A DNA stretch of 47,147 bases from Prochlorococcus sp. AG-409-J03 (GTDB lineage: Bacteria; Cyanobacteriota; Cyanobacteriia; PCC-6307; Cyanobiaceae), in assembly GCA_003215695.1 (NCBI GenBank), contig QCJZ01000003.1, forward strand, positions 1-47,147, read 5' to 3'. Below, piece after piece: positions 24,678 to 34,870 of this stretch. Both the position numbers and the translations under genes were made by a program. Positions within the stretch are counted from its first letter, which is position 1; every line of letters starts with the position of its first letter. Under the pieces are notes generated by a model, which was given only the letters and a program-made list of their open reading frames with translations, had not been told where the DNA came from and made no database searches.

Positions 24678-24909
24678 TCGATATTAACAAAGTTACTTTT
24701 TTAGAATCTTTATTAAGTATTTTTACTTGATAACCCTTTTCTTTTAAACCATCCATAACACTAATTTCGGCTTCCCCTATATCAAGATCTACTTGTAAAA
24801 ATTGATTTGAAGATAAATTTTCTAAAACCAAGCAACATTTAACAAAATTGAACGGGCAAGTAACTCCACACAAATTTAAATAATGATCAATCAAGACATT
24901 TTTCTCCAC
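24664..24909 (-). CDS. TusA/SirA-like small protein with altered CPxP motif (81 aa)
   Basis: A beta-alpha-beta-alpha-beta-beta fold is suggested by LNLCGVTCPFNFVKCCLVLENL and GYQVKILNKDSKKVTLLI. The classic TusA motif is C-P-x-P; here it is CPFN, so the second proline is missing, while the sulfur-carrying Cys (C18, in TCPF) remains. It lies between dnaJ and rsgA, overlapping rsgA by 14 bases and ending 2 bp from dnaJ. Sulfur transfer is inferred from the fold. Other members of this family act in tRNA thiolation or redox, so the role is open. Confidence 0.75.
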   Translation of the reverse strand: MEKNVLIDHYLNLCGVTCPFNFVKCCLVLENLSSNQFLQVDLDIGEAEISVMDGLKEKGYQVKILNKDSKKVTLLISSEEK

Positions 24910-24911
24910 TA

Positions 24912-26042
24912 TTATTTACCAAATAACCTACTAAATAAGCCACTTTTGTGATAATGATATTGAGGCCCACGTGCAGAGTAATGGCCAGCTAACTTCTCTA
25001 ATAAATTTCTTTCAGAATCTGATAATTTTGTAGGTAATTTAATCTTTATAGAAACTTGGTGATTACCTCTAGCAACAGGGTTGCCTAGTTTTGGTACTCC
25101 TTTATTTTCTAAATTCAAAATAGAGTTAGGTTGAGTTCCTGCTGGAATTTGTAACTTAGTAGGTCCATCTACAGTATCTATTTCAATAGTATCTCCTAAA
25201 ATTGCCTGAAGATAACTAATATTCACCTCAGATAAAATTGTCAATCCATCTCTCTTTAAATTAGGGTGATTTTTAACTTTTAAGAAAACATATAGATCTC
25301 CAGAAGGACCACCCTTTAATCCGGCATTACCCTCACCTGAAACTCTTAATCGTGTTCCACTATCAACTCCAGCAGGAATATTGATTTTTAATTTTTTTCT
25401 TACTTGTTTAACTCCTTTCCCTCCACAAGAATTACAAGGATCTTTAATCACTTGTCCAGTACCACCACAAGTTGGACATTCAGCAACTTGGGTAAAACTT
25501 CCAAAAGGTGTGCGAGTAGCTCTGCGTACTTGACCTGCTCCACTACATGTTGAACAAGTAACAGGACCAGTACCTTTCTTAGCCCCCGTCCCTCTACAAA
25601 CATCACAAGTTTCTAAATGGGGAACCGTGATTTCTTTTTCTTGTCCAAAAATAGCTTTATCAAAATCAATCGTTAGGTCATAACGCAAATCATCTCCCTG
25701 CTGTGGTCCGCGTCTTTGAGGACGAGAACCTCCTGGCGAACCAGAACCACCAAAGCCATTAAAAAAGGTCTCAAACAAATCTGCAAAGCCACCCATATCG
25801 CCCATATCAGGCATACCAGCAGCCCCACCTACTCCAGCTTCTCCAAATTGATCGTAACGAGCCCGCTTTTGAGAATCACTTAAAACTTCATATGCTTTAC
25901 CTATTTCTTTGAATTTATCCTCTGCACCTGCTTCCTTATTCACATCAGGGTGATATTTCCGAGCTTGCTGTCTGTAAGCTCTCTTTAAAGTGTCAGCGTC
26001 AGCATCTCTACTGACTCCCAATAGTTCGTAAAAATCAGCCAT
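24912..26042 (-). CDS. dnaJ: Chaperone DnaJ, type I (376 aa)
   Basis: Hsp70 co-chaperone. The J-domain has HPD at 31-33, then a Gly/Met-rich segment ([15 protein letters not shown]), a zinc finger region with four CxxCxGxG-like repeats ([32 protein letters not shown]), and the C-terminal peptide-binding domain. All four repeats are intact. It follows grpE in the same operon, 44 bp apart, so it supplies DnaK with both partners. dnaK is not in this window. Confidence 0.97.
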   Translation of the reverse strand: MADFYELLGVSRDADADTLKRAYRQQARKYHPDVNKEAGAEDKFKEIGKAYEVLSDSQKRARYDQFGEAGVGGAAGMPDMGDMGGFADLFETFFNGFGGSGSPGGSRPQRRGPQQGDDLRYDLTIDFDKAIFGQEKEITVPHLETCDVCRGTGAKKGTGPVTCSTCSGAGQVRRATRTPFGSFTQVAECPTCGGTGQVIKDPCNSCGGKGVKQVRKKLKINIPAGVDSGTRLRVSGEGNAGLKGGPSGDLYVFLKVKNHPNLKRDGLTILSEVNISYLQAILGDTIEIDTVDGPTKLQIPAGTQPNSILNLENKGVPKLGNPVARGNHQVSIKIKLPTKLSDSERNLLEKLAGHYSARGPQYHYHKSGLFSRLFGK

Positions 26043-26086
26043 TAGTTCATTTAAACAAATTCACTTCCATTTCGATCATCGTGAAG

Positions 26087-26866
26087 TTAATTCTCATCTT
26101 TTGTTGAAACGTCTGAGGATTCACTTTGTTCTTGATTAATAGCACTTTGATCAGGAATCTCTTCATTAGAACTTTTCTGTCCTGGTCCCATAGAAACTTT
26201 GACCAAAGCATGCCTTAAAACACGACCATTCAAGTGATAGCCCCTTTGTAATTCTTCAATCACAATATCCTCAGCCTTCTCATCACTGGGTTCTCTCATA
26301 ACAGCTTCATGCAAAGAAGGATCAAAAGTCTGATCAACAACACGCATTGGAGCAACACCTAGTTGTTTCAAAACTTCAACTAATTGCTTATAAAGTCCTT
26401 GGTAACTTCGATGTAATGCTTGTGCTTCTTCTCCCTCAGGGTTTAATTGCTGTCTTGCTCTTTCAAAATTATCGACAACAGGAAGTATTTCACTAAGCGT
26501 AGAACAAGTAAGTTGAATTTTTAGATCATCTTGATCTCGCGTCTGACGCTTACGGAAGTTATCAAAGTCAGCAGCTATTCGCATATATTGACTGTTTAGA
26601 GTTTCATGTTCTTTTTCTAATTGCTGCAATCTTGCTTCAGTATTTGGGACTTTAATATTTGAATCAGAGCTAGTTGAAGATTTTTCGTTTGCTGTATTTA
26701 CTGAAACGTTGTTCAATTCAGTATCTACTTCTGGATTATCAGAAAGCTCAGCTTGTTTAGATGATTCATGACTTGTATCAGAACTTAGAGTGTTTTCATT
26801 AGAATCATCGTGTGAGGGACCATCCTGAGATAATTCATGATCTGAGGAGGAAACTTCTGAATTCAT
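26087..26866 (-). CDS. grpE: Nucleotide exchange factor GrpE (about 259 aa)
   Basis: Nucleotide exchange factor for DnaK. An acidic, Ser-rich disordered N-terminus (about 85 residues) precedes the coiled coil ([28 protein letters not shown]) and the C-terminal beta wing ([19 protein letters not shown]). The ATG at 26866 ([12 protein letters not shown]) is preferred to a GTG at 26935, because the extra 23 residues do not fit the family. First gene of grpE-dnaJ-tusA-like-rsgA. Confidence 0.93.
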   Translation of the reverse strand: MNSEVSSSDHELSQDGPSHDDSNENTLSSDTSHESSKQAELSDNPEVDTELNNVSVNTANEKSSTSSDSNIKVPNTEARLQQLEKEHETLNSQYMRIAADFDNFRKRQTRDQDDLKIQLTCSTLSEILPVVDNFERARQQLNPEGEEAQALHRSYQGLYKQLVEVLKQLGVAPMRVVDQTFDPSLHEAVMREPSDEKAEDIVIEELQRGYHLNGRVLRHALVKVSMGPGQKSSNEEIPDQSAINQEQSESSDVSTKDEN

Positions 26867-26958
26867 ATAATTTGAACAGCTATTAGACCATGTTGATAGC
26901 AAAGGGTTTTTTATACAAGCTGCGGAAGCCCACACCTTTTGAATAGAGAAAAAGTCAT

Positions 26959-27444
26959 TTAGGAATCAACTTCAAACAAAAGAGCGACACCATTATTGCA
27001 ATACCGTTTACCAGTTGGCCTTGGACCATCATTAAAAACATGCCCTTGATGCCCACCACAACGTAGACAATGATATTCAGTTCTAGGGACAATTAGTTTA
27101 AAGTCTGTTTTTGTCTCAATTGCATCAGGTAAATGATCGAAAAAACTTGGCCAGCCTGTTCCACTATCAAACTTTGTTTTTGAAGAAAATAAAGCAAGCC
27201 CGCATCCTGCACAACGAAAAACTCCTTTCCTTTTTTCATCATTCAGAGGACTTGAAAAAGGTCTCTCTGTTCCTTCCTTACGTAAAACGTAAAAAGCGTC
27301 TTGGGCTAAACGATTTTCCCATTCTTTATCCGTTAAAGTTTTATAATTTTCCATAAGTTTAGTTGCAGCAAAAGCGCTTTTTGGTTTGATAATAAAACCA
27401 AAAAGAGTATTCAAGAATCCAATCATTAAAAATCTACGCTTCAA
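26959..27444 (-). CDS. msrB: Peptide-methionine (R)-S-oxide reductase, exported form (161 aa)
   Basis: MsrB reduces the R form of methionine sulfoxide. The zinc cysteines are CAGC (78/81) and CLRC (126/129), the catalytic Cys is 149 in [13 protein letters not shown], and WPSFF and HVFNDGP are conserved. Unusually, the first 27 residues ([10 protein letters not shown]..., hydrophobic core, AFA) look like a signal peptide, possibly Tat-like because of the RR, so the enzyme may act in the periplasm or thylakoid lumen. Divergent from dus. It lies upstream of grpE on the same strand. Confidence 0.93.
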   Translation of the reverse strand: MKRRFLMIGFLNTLFGFIIKPKSAFAATKLMENYKTLTDKEWENRLAQDAFYVLRKEGTERPFSSPLNDEKRKGVFRCAGCGLALFSSKTKFDSGTGWPSFFDHLPDAIETKTDFKLIVPRTEYHCLRCGGHQGHVFNDGPRPTGKRYCNNGVALLFEVDS

Positions 27445-27516
27445 AGAAATCTCTCAATCCAATCAATATTAATAAAATTTACCCCCTATAGGTTGAAAAA
27501 AATTAATTCATAAACA

Positions 27517-28524
27517 ATGATTTCCAATTCCCCCAAAACAAAGGAAATAGCTAATCACAGATTAAGTATTGCTCCAATGATGGATTGCACAGATAGGCAT
27601 TTTCGTGTCCTTATGCGTCAAATCACCAAAAAATCTCTTTTATATACAGAAATGGTTGTCGCGCAAGCACTCCATTACAGCAAAAATAGAAATAAATTAT
27701 TAGATTTTGATGAAATTGAACATCCAATTTCCATACAACTTGGTGGAGACAATCCGAAACTTTTAGCTGAAGCAGCTCAAATGGCTGAAGATTGGGGTTA
27801 TGACGAAATTAATTTAAATATTGGTTGCCCAAGCCCAAAAGTAAAATCTGGAAACTTTGGAGCTTGCCTAATGGGAAAACCAAAGACAGTGGCAAATTGT
27901 ATAGAAAAAATGAAACAATCATGCAATATCCCAATAACAGTGAAACACAGACTAGGAATTGATAATCTCGATAGTGATGATCACCTTATGGAATTTGTTG
28001 ATAATTGTTCATTAGCAGGAGCAGATAGATTTATTGTTCACGCAAGAAAAGCTTGGCTAAATGGATTAAATCCTAAACAAAATCGAACAATCCCACCTCT
28101 TCAATATGAAAGAGTTCAAAAATTGAAGAATAATAGACCTGAGTTGATTATCGAACTTAATGGTGGAATAAATTCAATAGATGATTGTATTAAAACCCTA
28201 AAAATTTTGGATGGGGCCATGGTTGGTAGAGCTGCATACGCACATCCCTTCCTTTGGACAAAAATAGACTCGATGATTTACGGACAACAAGAGAGAGTAT
28301 TATCTAGATCTAAAATAATCGAAAAAATTATTCCTTTTGCTCAAAAACATTTAGAAAATGAAGGACGTCTCTGGCAAATTTCTAAACACATTATAAATCT
28401 GATAGAAAATATCCCTAATGCAAAAATATTAAGACAAGAGTTAAGTGAAAAATCTCAAACTCAAAAAGCCGACATTTCAATTTTAAAAAAAATTGCCCAA
28501 CAACTTAAAGATGCTGGGCATTAA
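27517..28524 (+). CDS. tRNA-dihydrouridine synthase, DusA-like (335 aa)
   Basis: FMN-dependent reduction of uridine in tRNA D-loop. RLSIAPMMDCTDRHFR, EMVVAQALHY, the catalytic Cys in NIGCPSPKVKSGNFGACLM (Cys104), VKHRLGID, and ELNGGINS and GAMVGRAAY are Dus motifs; MMDxTDRHFRxLMR is the DusA subfamily form. Full length, ATG start at 27517. Convergent with the RNA-binding protein gene, 17 bp apart. Confidence 0.94.
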   Translation: MISNSPKTKEIANHRLSIAPMMDCTDRHFRVLMRQITKKSLLYTEMVVAQALHYSKNRNKLLDFDEIEHPISIQLGGDNPKLLAEAAQMAEDWGYDEINLNIGCPSPKVKSGNFGACLMGKPKTVANCIEKMKQSCNIPITVKHRLGIDNLDSDDHLMEFVDNCSLAGADRFIVHARKAWLNGLNPKQNRTIPPLQYERVQKLKNNRPELIIELNGGINSIDDCIKTLKILDGAMVGRAAYAHPFLWTKIDSMIYGQQERVLSRSKIIEKIIPFAQKHLENEGRLWQISKHIINLIENIPNAKILRQELSEKSQTQKADISILKKIAQQLKDAGH

Positions 28525-28541
28525 CAAAGAGCAGTCAATCT

Positions 28542-28991
28542 CTAAGATTCTGCGCCTCCATAATCTGCAGTAGTGTCGTCACCCCCTTCAGGCGAAGCAC
28601 CTCTTCTTCTTCTGCTACGACCTTGATCAAAGCCACTTGCATCTTGCGAGGCATTTCCATGACTGCGATCTTCCCAACCTTTAGCTCCAGAAGGTCTATC
28701 TTGGACTGATTGATCGCCGTAACCGCCACCGCCTCTTCTAGGGGCACTGCCTCTTGGTTCAGCTTTGTTAATTCTTAAGGGACGACCCATAAGTTCAGCT
28801 CCTTGAAGAGATTCAATTGCTGAAGCTTCAACTGCTTCATCAGCCATCTCAACAAAAGCAAAACCTCTTTTGCGTCCTGTGTCTCGTTCTAAAGGTAAAG
28901 AACAATTTGCCACCTCCCCAAAGGGAGAAAACAATTCAATGACATCTTCCTGCTCAGCGCGGAAGGGTAAGTTGCCGACAAAAATACTCAC
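28542..28991 (-). CDS. RRM-type RNA-binding protein with Gly/Arg-rich tail (about 150 aa)
   Basis: One RNA recognition motif: SIFVGNLPF (RNP2), the KRGFAFVEM block (RNP1) and the GRPLRINKA end, residues about 1-80. An RGG/charged low-complexity tail follows (RRGGGGYGDQ, SRRRRG). Cyanobacterial Rbp proteins have this plan. A GTG at 28991 gives MSIFVGNLPF, the usual start, whereas the ATG at 29042 adds 17 hydrophobic residues that do not fit. Function is likely RNA chaperone or cold/dark acclimation. Confidence 0.88.
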   Translation of the reverse strand: MSIFVGNLPFRAEQEDVIELFSPFGEVANCSLPLERDTGRKRGFAFVEMADEAVEASAIESLQGAELMGRPLRINKAEPRGSAPRRGGGGYGDQSVQDRPSGAKGWEDRSHGNASQDASGFDQGRSRRRRGASPEGGDDTTADYGGAES

Positions 28992-29117
28992 TTGAAAATT
29001 GGACTGAAAATAAAATGTAACTAATAGGCTAAGAATAGCCAAAATTAATAACTCTAAATTGAGTTATCAACTAACACTTTAATACCGAAAGCCCTCAAAA
29101 AGATTTAAAAAAAATTT

Positions 29118-30509
29118 TTACTTAAATAATTCCTCGCGCCAAAAAACAAGCTGCTCTTCAACTCTCTCAAATCCAGTACCACCATCACTTAAACGCGAAG
29201 CAACCACACTTGAAGGCAAAAGCTTTTCATAAATATCTTTTTCAAAAAATTTATGAAATTTTTTCCATCTTTCCAAAGGAATATCTTTTAACAAAACACC
29301 TTCCTCCAAAGAAGTTTTCACAATTCGACCAACTAATTGATAAGCCTCTCGAAATGGTATGTTTTTGGCCACTAAATAATCGGCAACATCAGTCGCATTT
29401 GAAAAGTCAGAAGAAACAGCATGCTTGAGTCTTTCTTTTCTAAAAATCAAACCTTCTTCAAACAATATTGACATTGCAACTAATGAATTCTTAACGGTTT
29501 TGACACTATCAAAAATTGCTTCTTTATCTTCTTGAAAATCTTTATTGTAAGCCAAAGGTAATCCCTTGATCATGGTCAACATAGCTTGCAAATGTCCAAA
29601 TACTCTCCCTGACTTACCTCTAACTAATTCTGGAACATCAGGATTCTTTTTTTGAGGCATAAGACTACTTCCAGTAGCGCATCGATCAGTTAATTGAATA
29701 AATGCAAATTCTTCCGATGCCCACAAAATAACTTCTTCAGATAATCTACTCAAATGAGCCATAATTAACGATGACGCTCCTAAAAATTCCACAACAAAAT
29801 CTCTATCACTCACAGCATCTAAGCTATTAGAATATATATCTTGAAACTTCAATTCAGAAGAGGTAATACTTCTGTTTATAGAAATAGAAGTCCCTGCTAA
29901 AGCAGCTGCTCCAAGTGGAGAAATATTAACCCGTTTTCTTACATCTTTTAACCTATTTCTATCTCTTTGCATCATCTCAACATATGCCAATAAATGATGC
30001 GCTAGAGATAAAGGCTGTGCTCTTTGTAAATGTGTATAACCTGGAATAAGTGTATGCAAATTTTTCTCTGCTAATAAAAAAAGAGATTTTTGAAAACGCT
30101 CCAAATCCATATCAATTTCATCAACACGCTTTCTGAGCCATAACCTTAAATCTGTTCCAACTTGATCATTTCGACTACGGCCAGTATGTAGTTTTTTCCC
30201 TAAAGGACCTATCAAGGCTATTAATTTTTTTTCAACAGCAAAATGCACATCTTCATCTGAAATAACTGGCTGAAATAGGCCATCAGAAGCCTCTTTCCGA
30301 ATCTGTTGAAGACCATTTTCTAATTTAATAGCCTCTTCCTTAGTAATAATCCCTTGAATGCCAAGCATACGAGCATGGGCAATAGATCCATCCAAATCCT
30401 CTTCTAATAAACAAATATCAAATTCAATTGAAGCATTAAATTGTTCGATAAAAGGATGAAGTCCTTTATCAAATCTATCGCTCCAAGTTTTACTCAATGA
30501 ATTTTCCAA
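29118..30509 (-). CDS. argH: Argininosuccinate lyase (463 aa)
   Basis: Splits argininosuccinate to arginine and fumarate. [12 protein letters not shown] opens the protein, [18 protein letters not shown] contains the substrate site, [10 protein letters not shown] is conserved, and the superfamily signature [12 protein letters not shown] (about 280-291) has the catalytic serine. The listed start is TTG with no clear Shine-Dalgarno site; a later start would lose no known motif. Monocistronic by spacing: 75 bp downstream and 46 bp upstream. Confidence 0.96.
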   Translation of the reverse strand: MENSLSKTWSDRFDKGLHPFIEQFNASIEFDICLLEEDLDGSIAHARMLGIQGIITKEEAIKLENGLQQIRKEASDGLFQPVISDEDVHFAVEKKLIALIGPLGKKLHTGRSRNDQVGTDLRLWLRKRVDEIDMDLERFQKSLFLLAEKNLHTLIPGYTHLQRAQPLSLAHHLLAYVEMMQRDRNRLKDVRKRVNISPLGAAALAGTSISINRSITSSELKFQDIYSNSLDAVSDRDFVVEFLGASSLIMAHLSRLSEEVILWASEEFAFIQLTDRCATGSSLMPQKKNPDVPELVRGKSGRVFGHLQAMLTMIKGLPLAYNKDFQEDKEAIFDSVKTVKNSLVAMSILFEEGLIFRKERLKHAVSSDFSNATDVADYLVAKNIPFREAYQLVGRIVKTSLEEGVLLKDIPLERWKKFHKFFEKDIYEKLLPSSVVASRLSDGGTGFERVEEQLVFWREELFK

Positions 30510-30555
30510 ACTACTAATACAAATAAAGCAAGAGTATTAGCAATTGTCAGGAAAT

Positions 30556-31959
30556 TTACTGAGTTAATTCAGGAAGCGTTAATTCTTCATTCACTTTTAA
30601 AACCACCATTGTTGCATCATCTTCAAGATGTTGATGACTCACACCAACAAAAGCATCTAATCTCTCAAACAGTTTTTTCAATATTTGTTTAGCCCCTAAG
30701 CCTTCCCTAGCAAATTTGTCTAAAAAAATTATTAAACGATTTTCATCAAAACGTTCACCTGAAATACCAGGCGCCTCAGTCACTCCATCTGTGTAGTAAA
30801 GAAGCACATCACCAGGCTGAAGCATTGTCTCTCCGCATCCATATTCAGCTTCAGGTTGAAGACCTATCAACAAACCAGGAGCATCTAATCTATTAATTGA
30901 TTTTGACTTAGCACTCCAAAGCAAAGGAGGGTTATGGGCTGCATTAGCAAAACGCAATTTCTTTGATTGCGCGTCAAAGTCAGAATAAAATAAAGTTACA
31001 AAACGATGTGATTGCGTCAAATCTTCAAGAGCTAATTGATTCAAGTCATGTAAAATAGAATCAGGAGCTAATCCTGTTAAGACTTCTGCTCTAAGCATGC
31101 CTCGCAACATAGTCATCAACAATCCAGCAGGAACACCTTTACCCATAACGTCACCAATCACAAAAGCCCAACGTCCACTAGCTTTTGCTGTGTCATCTAA
31201 ATCTGGACGAGTAGGCATAAAATCGTAATAATCACCACCTACTTGAAAAGCTGGTCTACAGCAAGCAGCCAGCTCAACTCCTTCAATTATTGGACATTGA
31301 TCAGGTAATAATTGTGATTGAATTTCAGCGCCAATACTTATTTGTCTATCAACTTTTTCATGATTACGAAGCACCTGAAATATAGCATCGTTTTCTATAG
31401 CTACTCCAGTGAGATCCGCAACTATTTGAAAGTGTTTTCGATGAATATTGCTTCCAAAAACAATCTCTTTTTTGTCAAAAGCATATAATCGTCCTCTTTG
31501 TCTTCCTCGCGAAACTATCGATGTAACAATTACATTAAACGAATCAAAGTATCTTTGAACTAAACTATCTAACATAGCAATACTCTTTTCCTCCATCCCA
31601 AAACCCGTTTTCTTTCCTTCCTCTAAAAGAAATAATTGTCTAAAGAGTTCCTGGTCTTCATCATTAGGGATCATTTGTAATTGATCGAACCAAAGACTTC
31701 CATCATCTTGAAATGGAATTAACAACGATCCTTTAACGTCAACTAATTGAGTGACAAGAAGTGGAATAAGTTCTAGAAAACGCTGCAAATTAGTAAAACT
31801 TCTCAAAGCAAAGCTCAATGAAAGCAAAATATCTTGATTAACGATTTGCTCTTGAGAAATACTATGAATCAAATCTCTAAGTGACTTAGAAGCATCACTT
31901 GATAAGAGATTAGCTGGATATTGATTTTGTTGTTTTGAAATAGGAGAATTTTCTTTCAC
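30556..31959 (-). CDS. SpoIIE/RsbU-type PP2C serine phosphatase with N-terminal sensor-like region (467 aa)
   Basis: Residues about 1-210 resemble a GAF-like sensor (LLIPFQDDGSLWFDQL, GRQRGRLYAFDKKEIVFG, HFQIVADLTGVAIENDAIF). Residues about 220-460 form the PP2C domain, with metal ligands in FQVGGDYYDFMPT, VIGDVMGKGVPAGLLMT, YYTDGVTEAPG and HLEDDATMVVL. These enzymes dephosphorylate anti-sigma antagonists in partner-switch systems, but no kinase/antagonist gene is adjacent, so the target is unknown. Located between argH and ftsY on the same strand. Confidence 0.88.
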   Translation of the reverse strand: MKENSPISKQQNQYPANLLSSDASKSLRDLIHSISQEQIVNQDILLSLSFALRSFTNLQRFLELIPLLVTQLVDVKGSLLIPFQDDGSLWFDQLQMIPNDEDQELFRQLFLLEEGKKTGFGMEEKSIAMLDSLVQRYFDSFNVIVTSIVSRGRQRGRLYAFDKKEIVFGSNIHRKHFQIVADLTGVAIENDAIFQVLRNHEKVDRQISIGAEIQSQLLPDQCPIIEGVELAACCRPAFQVGGDYYDFMPTRPDLDDTAKASGRWAFVIGDVMGKGVPAGLLMTMLRGMLRAEVLTGLAPDSILHDLNQLALEDLTQSHRFVTLFYSDFDAQSKKLRFANAAHNPPLLWSAKSKSINRLDAPGLLIGLQPEAEYGCGETMLQPGDVLLYYTDGVTEAPGISGERFDENRLIIFLDKFAREGLGAKQILKKLFERLDAFVGVSHQHLEDDATMVVLKVNEELTLPELTQ

Positions 31960-32017
31960 AGTTCTCCAAGAATAAAGAAATCAAAACCAAGGAATATATA
32001 CAAAAAATTTCTAAAAA

Positions 32018-33313
32018 TCATCGATTAGCTAGAAGTGCCTCAATAAATTCAAAACTATTAAATGGTCGCAAGTCTCTAAGTTGCTCACCAGCTCCAATAA
32101 ATCTAACTGGAAGTTTTGCTTCTGAAGCAACAGCCATAGCAACACCTCCCCTAGAAGATCCATCAAGTTTTGTAAGTATTACACCAGTTAATTCTGCGCT
32201 GTCAGCAAAGGCTAAAGCCTGCCTAAGCCCATTTTGACCTTGACTAGAATCAAGCACTAATAAAGATTCTACGTTTGCTGTAGGAGCAAGTTTATCGATA
32301 ATTTTTCTAATTTTTTTCAATTCCTCCATTAAATTATTTTTTGTTTGTAATCTTCCTGCAGTATCTACCAATAGCAAATCAATATTTTTTGATTTACTTG
32401 CACCAATAGCATCAAAAACTATCGATGCTGGATCAGCATTCTTAGATTCATTTGCAATAACTTCAACACCAGTTCTATTTCCCCATACTTTAACTTGTTG
32501 CACAGCGGCAGCTCTAAAAGTATCTGCTGCTGCAATCATTGCAGAGAAACCACTTCTTTTCGCAACACTTGCCAATTTACCTAGAGTCGTCGTTTTTCCA
32601 ACTCCATTAACACCTACTAACATCCAAATATTTAAGCAACCTTTTTTTGGAGAAAGCAAATCAACACCGCTATCTTTTATTGGCTTTTCTAAAATATTAA
32701 CTAATTGTTCTTTTAAAAAACGCAAGCCTTCTGAAGCTTCAACAACTTCCTCGTTTAACTTGGTTCTTAAAGATTCTAAAATTTGATCAGTAGCAAAAAC
32801 TCCCGCATCAGCTCTCAACAAAAGATTCTCTAAATCATCAAGAACCTCAGGCGTAAGTGGATCGTCACCTAATTTATTTAGTAAATCAGTAACAAAGCCT
32901 TTACGAGTTTTTTCTAATCCTTGTTTTAGTCTGCTTAGCCAATCAATTTCATCTAATGAAAATTGTTCAATTTTTTTGCCTTGAGCAGCTAAAACTTCCG
33001 CTGACCATGTAAAAGTATCATCAAAATCACCTAGTTGAGGGTCATCTTCTACTTGTAAATCATAACTAGTTTGCAGTGTATTTTCAATTGAAATATTTGA
33101 TTTAAAATCCTCATTTTCGTTATTTTTAGAGTTTAAAAACTCTTTTTCTTCAATTTCTTTTTGAAGTAATTCTTTTTCCTCATTTTGCTTTTGCTTTAAT
33201 TTCAAATAAGCTTGTTTTGCCCAATCTAAAGAGTCACCATTGAAAGATGTGGAATTCTCACTGTTTTGGGCCATTGAAGAATTTTTTTTATGCTGAGGAA
33301 AATCGTCTTTCAT
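32018..33313 (-). CDS. ftsY: Signal recognition particle receptor FtsY (431 aa)
   Basis: SRP-receptor GTPase for membrane protein insertion. An acidic, coiled N-terminal A domain of about 130 residues is followed by the N domain (LSRLKQGLEKTRKGFVTDL) and the G domain: GVNGVGKTTTLGKLA (G1), DTFRAAAVQQ, LVDTAGRLQTKNNLMEEL and TKLDGSSRGG (G4). The ATG overlaps the nusB stop (TCAT region 33310-33313), so they are coupled. Confidence 0.96.
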   Translation of the reverse strand: MKDDFPQHKKNSSMAQNSENSTSFNGDSLDWAKQAYLKLKQKQNEEKELLQKEIEEKEFLNSKNNENEDFKSNISIENTLQTSYDLQVEDDPQLGDFDDTFTWSAEVLAAQGKKIEQFSLDEIDWLSRLKQGLEKTRKGFVTDLLNKLGDDPLTPEVLDDLENLLLRADAGVFATDQILESLRTKLNEEVVEASEGLRFLKEQLVNILEKPIKDSGVDLLSPKKGCLNIWMLVGVNGVGKTTTLGKLASVAKRSGFSAMIAAADTFRAAAVQQVKVWGNRTGVEVIANESKNADPASIVFDAIGASKSKNIDLLLVDTAGRLQTKNNLMEELKKIRKIIDKLAPTANVESLLVLDSSQGQNGLRQALAFADSAELTGVILTKLDGSSRGGVAMAVASEAKLPVRFIGAGEQLRDLRPFNSFEFIEALLANR

Positions 33314-33936
33314 TTCAAATTTAGTATTAAAGCAGAACTTTGAAGTTTCCTTAAAACTCCATTAATCATTCTGCGTCCTTGTTCATCGCTATAACGATTA
33401 GCTAAATTTACAGCTTCATTACAAGTAACAGCAGTAGGAGTATTAAAATCAATTAAATCAACTAATGCCAATCTCAAAATATCTCTATCAATTCTAGGTA
33501 ATCTTTTTAAACGCCAACCTTCCATAACGCTATCAAGATTCTTATCAATCTCGTCTTGTTTTTCAATGACTAAATTAACCCTCTTCAAAGCTAATTCACG
33601 TATTTCCTTTTGATCTACTAATGCTAATAATCTTGGTAATTCTAGACTTTCAGATAAGCAATTAAGTATATTCTCAGAATCAATCAAACAAGTTTTTAAA
33701 TGATTACGAGATTTTTTTAATAATCCAGCATCTTCTTGCAATTCACTGTCTAACAATTGCTGATTGGCTTTTTCTACTATTGATGCACAGGAATCTAATT
33801 GTTCTCGCCAATGTTGAGTTAAAGATTCAATCGCTTTACTAAGCAAACTTTCTATATTGATTTTATTAAGATGTCGTTTGTTAATCTGTCCTAAAAGTAA
33901 AAGAGCTAATTCTCTAGAAATTGATTTTAATTGCAT
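33310..33936 (-). CDS. nusB: Transcription antitermination factor NusB (208 aa)
   Basis: rRNA antitermination factor. The RNA-binding helices are at the start (SRELALLLLGQI) and the conserved C-terminal part has PRIDRDILRLALVDLIDFNTPTAVTCNEAVNLANRY and GRRMINGVLRKL. At 208 residues it is longer than the ~140-residue E. coli form, with an inserted helical region at about 25-120, as in other cyanobacteria. The overlap with ftsY indicates one transcript. Confidence 0.95.
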   Translation of the reverse strand: MQLKSISRELALLLLGQINKRHLNKINIESLLSKAIESLTQHWREQLDSCASIVEKANQQLLDSELQEDAGLLKKSRNHLKTCLIDSENILNCLSESLELPRLLALVDQKEIRELALKRVNLVIEKQDEIDKNLDSVMEGWRLKRLPRIDRDILRLALVDLIDFNTPTAVTCNEAVNLANRYSDEQGRRMINGVLRKLQSSALILNLK

Positions 33937-33956
33937 AACTATAGTTCAAAAATACT

Positions 33957-34682
33957 TTAAGAAGATGAGGCTCTTAATTGAGAAAATAAACTAGAAAAAG
34001 AAGTGTTGGTTGAGTTACTCCTATCATCAGGATTTACAATTCCAGCAGAAATAATTGTTCTAAACGCATCCTCAACAGATATATCCAAGTCTTTAACAGA
34101 ATCTTCTGGTACTAAGGTATACCAACCAGTTGTAGGATTTGGTGCTGTAGGTATAAAAACGCTTAATAATGGTTTTTCTGGTTCAGTTTGAAGAGATGGA
34201 CCAACAATACCAGTCACAAAACCTACACTGAACAAACCCTCTCTCGGATATTCAACTAAAACAACTCGTCGAAATCTAGTTGAATTGTCTCTAAGAAAAG
34301 TTTCTAAAAGTTGTTTAAGGGTTTTATAAACTGATCCGGCAAGAGGTATACGTGATAGTGTTCCCTCCCCAAATTCAAGCAACCATCTCCCTACAAAATT
34401 TCTAGCCATAAGCCCTATCAATAAAATCCCAAGGAGTGGAACAGTTAAACCCAAAGCAAGATTGATAAGGTCCTGCAGTAGAGGATTAAGAGTAATAAAG
34501 GGATTTAATTGTTTTGGAATTGAAGTTAATATTGCCAGAACAAAGCGGCTGACAATTGTAGACAACCAAATAGTGGTAGCTAAGGGAATAACCACCAACA
34601 GACCAGCTATAAGGTCATTTTTAAGATCCTGCTGAAGCCTTGCGCCAAGAGTCAGGTCTTCCTTGGGAGAGGACTGCACCAA
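33957..34682 (-). CDS. DUF502 membrane protein (about 241 aa)
   Basis: LGARLQQDLKNDLIAGLLVVIPLATTIWL begins the DUF502 domain, a family of two-helix membrane proteins. A second hydrophobic span is at LGLTVPLLGILLIGLM. FPFSVGFVTG-like and FIPTAPNPTTGWYTLVPEDSVKDLDISVEDAFRTIISAG are conserved. I prefer a TTG at 34682 (MVQSSPKEDLTLG) to the ATG at 34736, since the extra 18 residues are not family-like. Directly upstream of nusB (20 bp). Function unknown. Confidence 0.88.
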   Translation of the reverse strand: MVQSSPKEDLTLGARLQQDLKNDLIAGLLVVIPLATTIWLSTIVSRFVLAILTSIPKQLNPFITLNPLLQDLINLALGLTVPLLGILLIGLMARNFVGRWLLEFGEGTLSRIPLAGSVYKTLKQLLETFLRDNSTRFRRVVLVEYPREGLFSVGFVTGIVGPSLQTEPEKPLLSVFIPTAPNPTTGWYTLVPEDSVKDLDISVEDAFRTIISAGIVNPDDRSNSTNTSFSSLFSQLRASSS

Positions 34683-34870
34683 ATAAAGAGAGTCCGAAAA
34701 ATGTATATATACACAATCTAACCAAATTAAGTGCATTAATTAAATAATTTAAGCTATTAATAGAAATAAAACATTAAAAGAAAGCATTTAAATCCTTAAT
34801 AAAGTCTGGATTGACTAAAGAAGCTTTTAATTAAAGGCAAACAATTTTTCATGAGAAACTACCTCCCATT

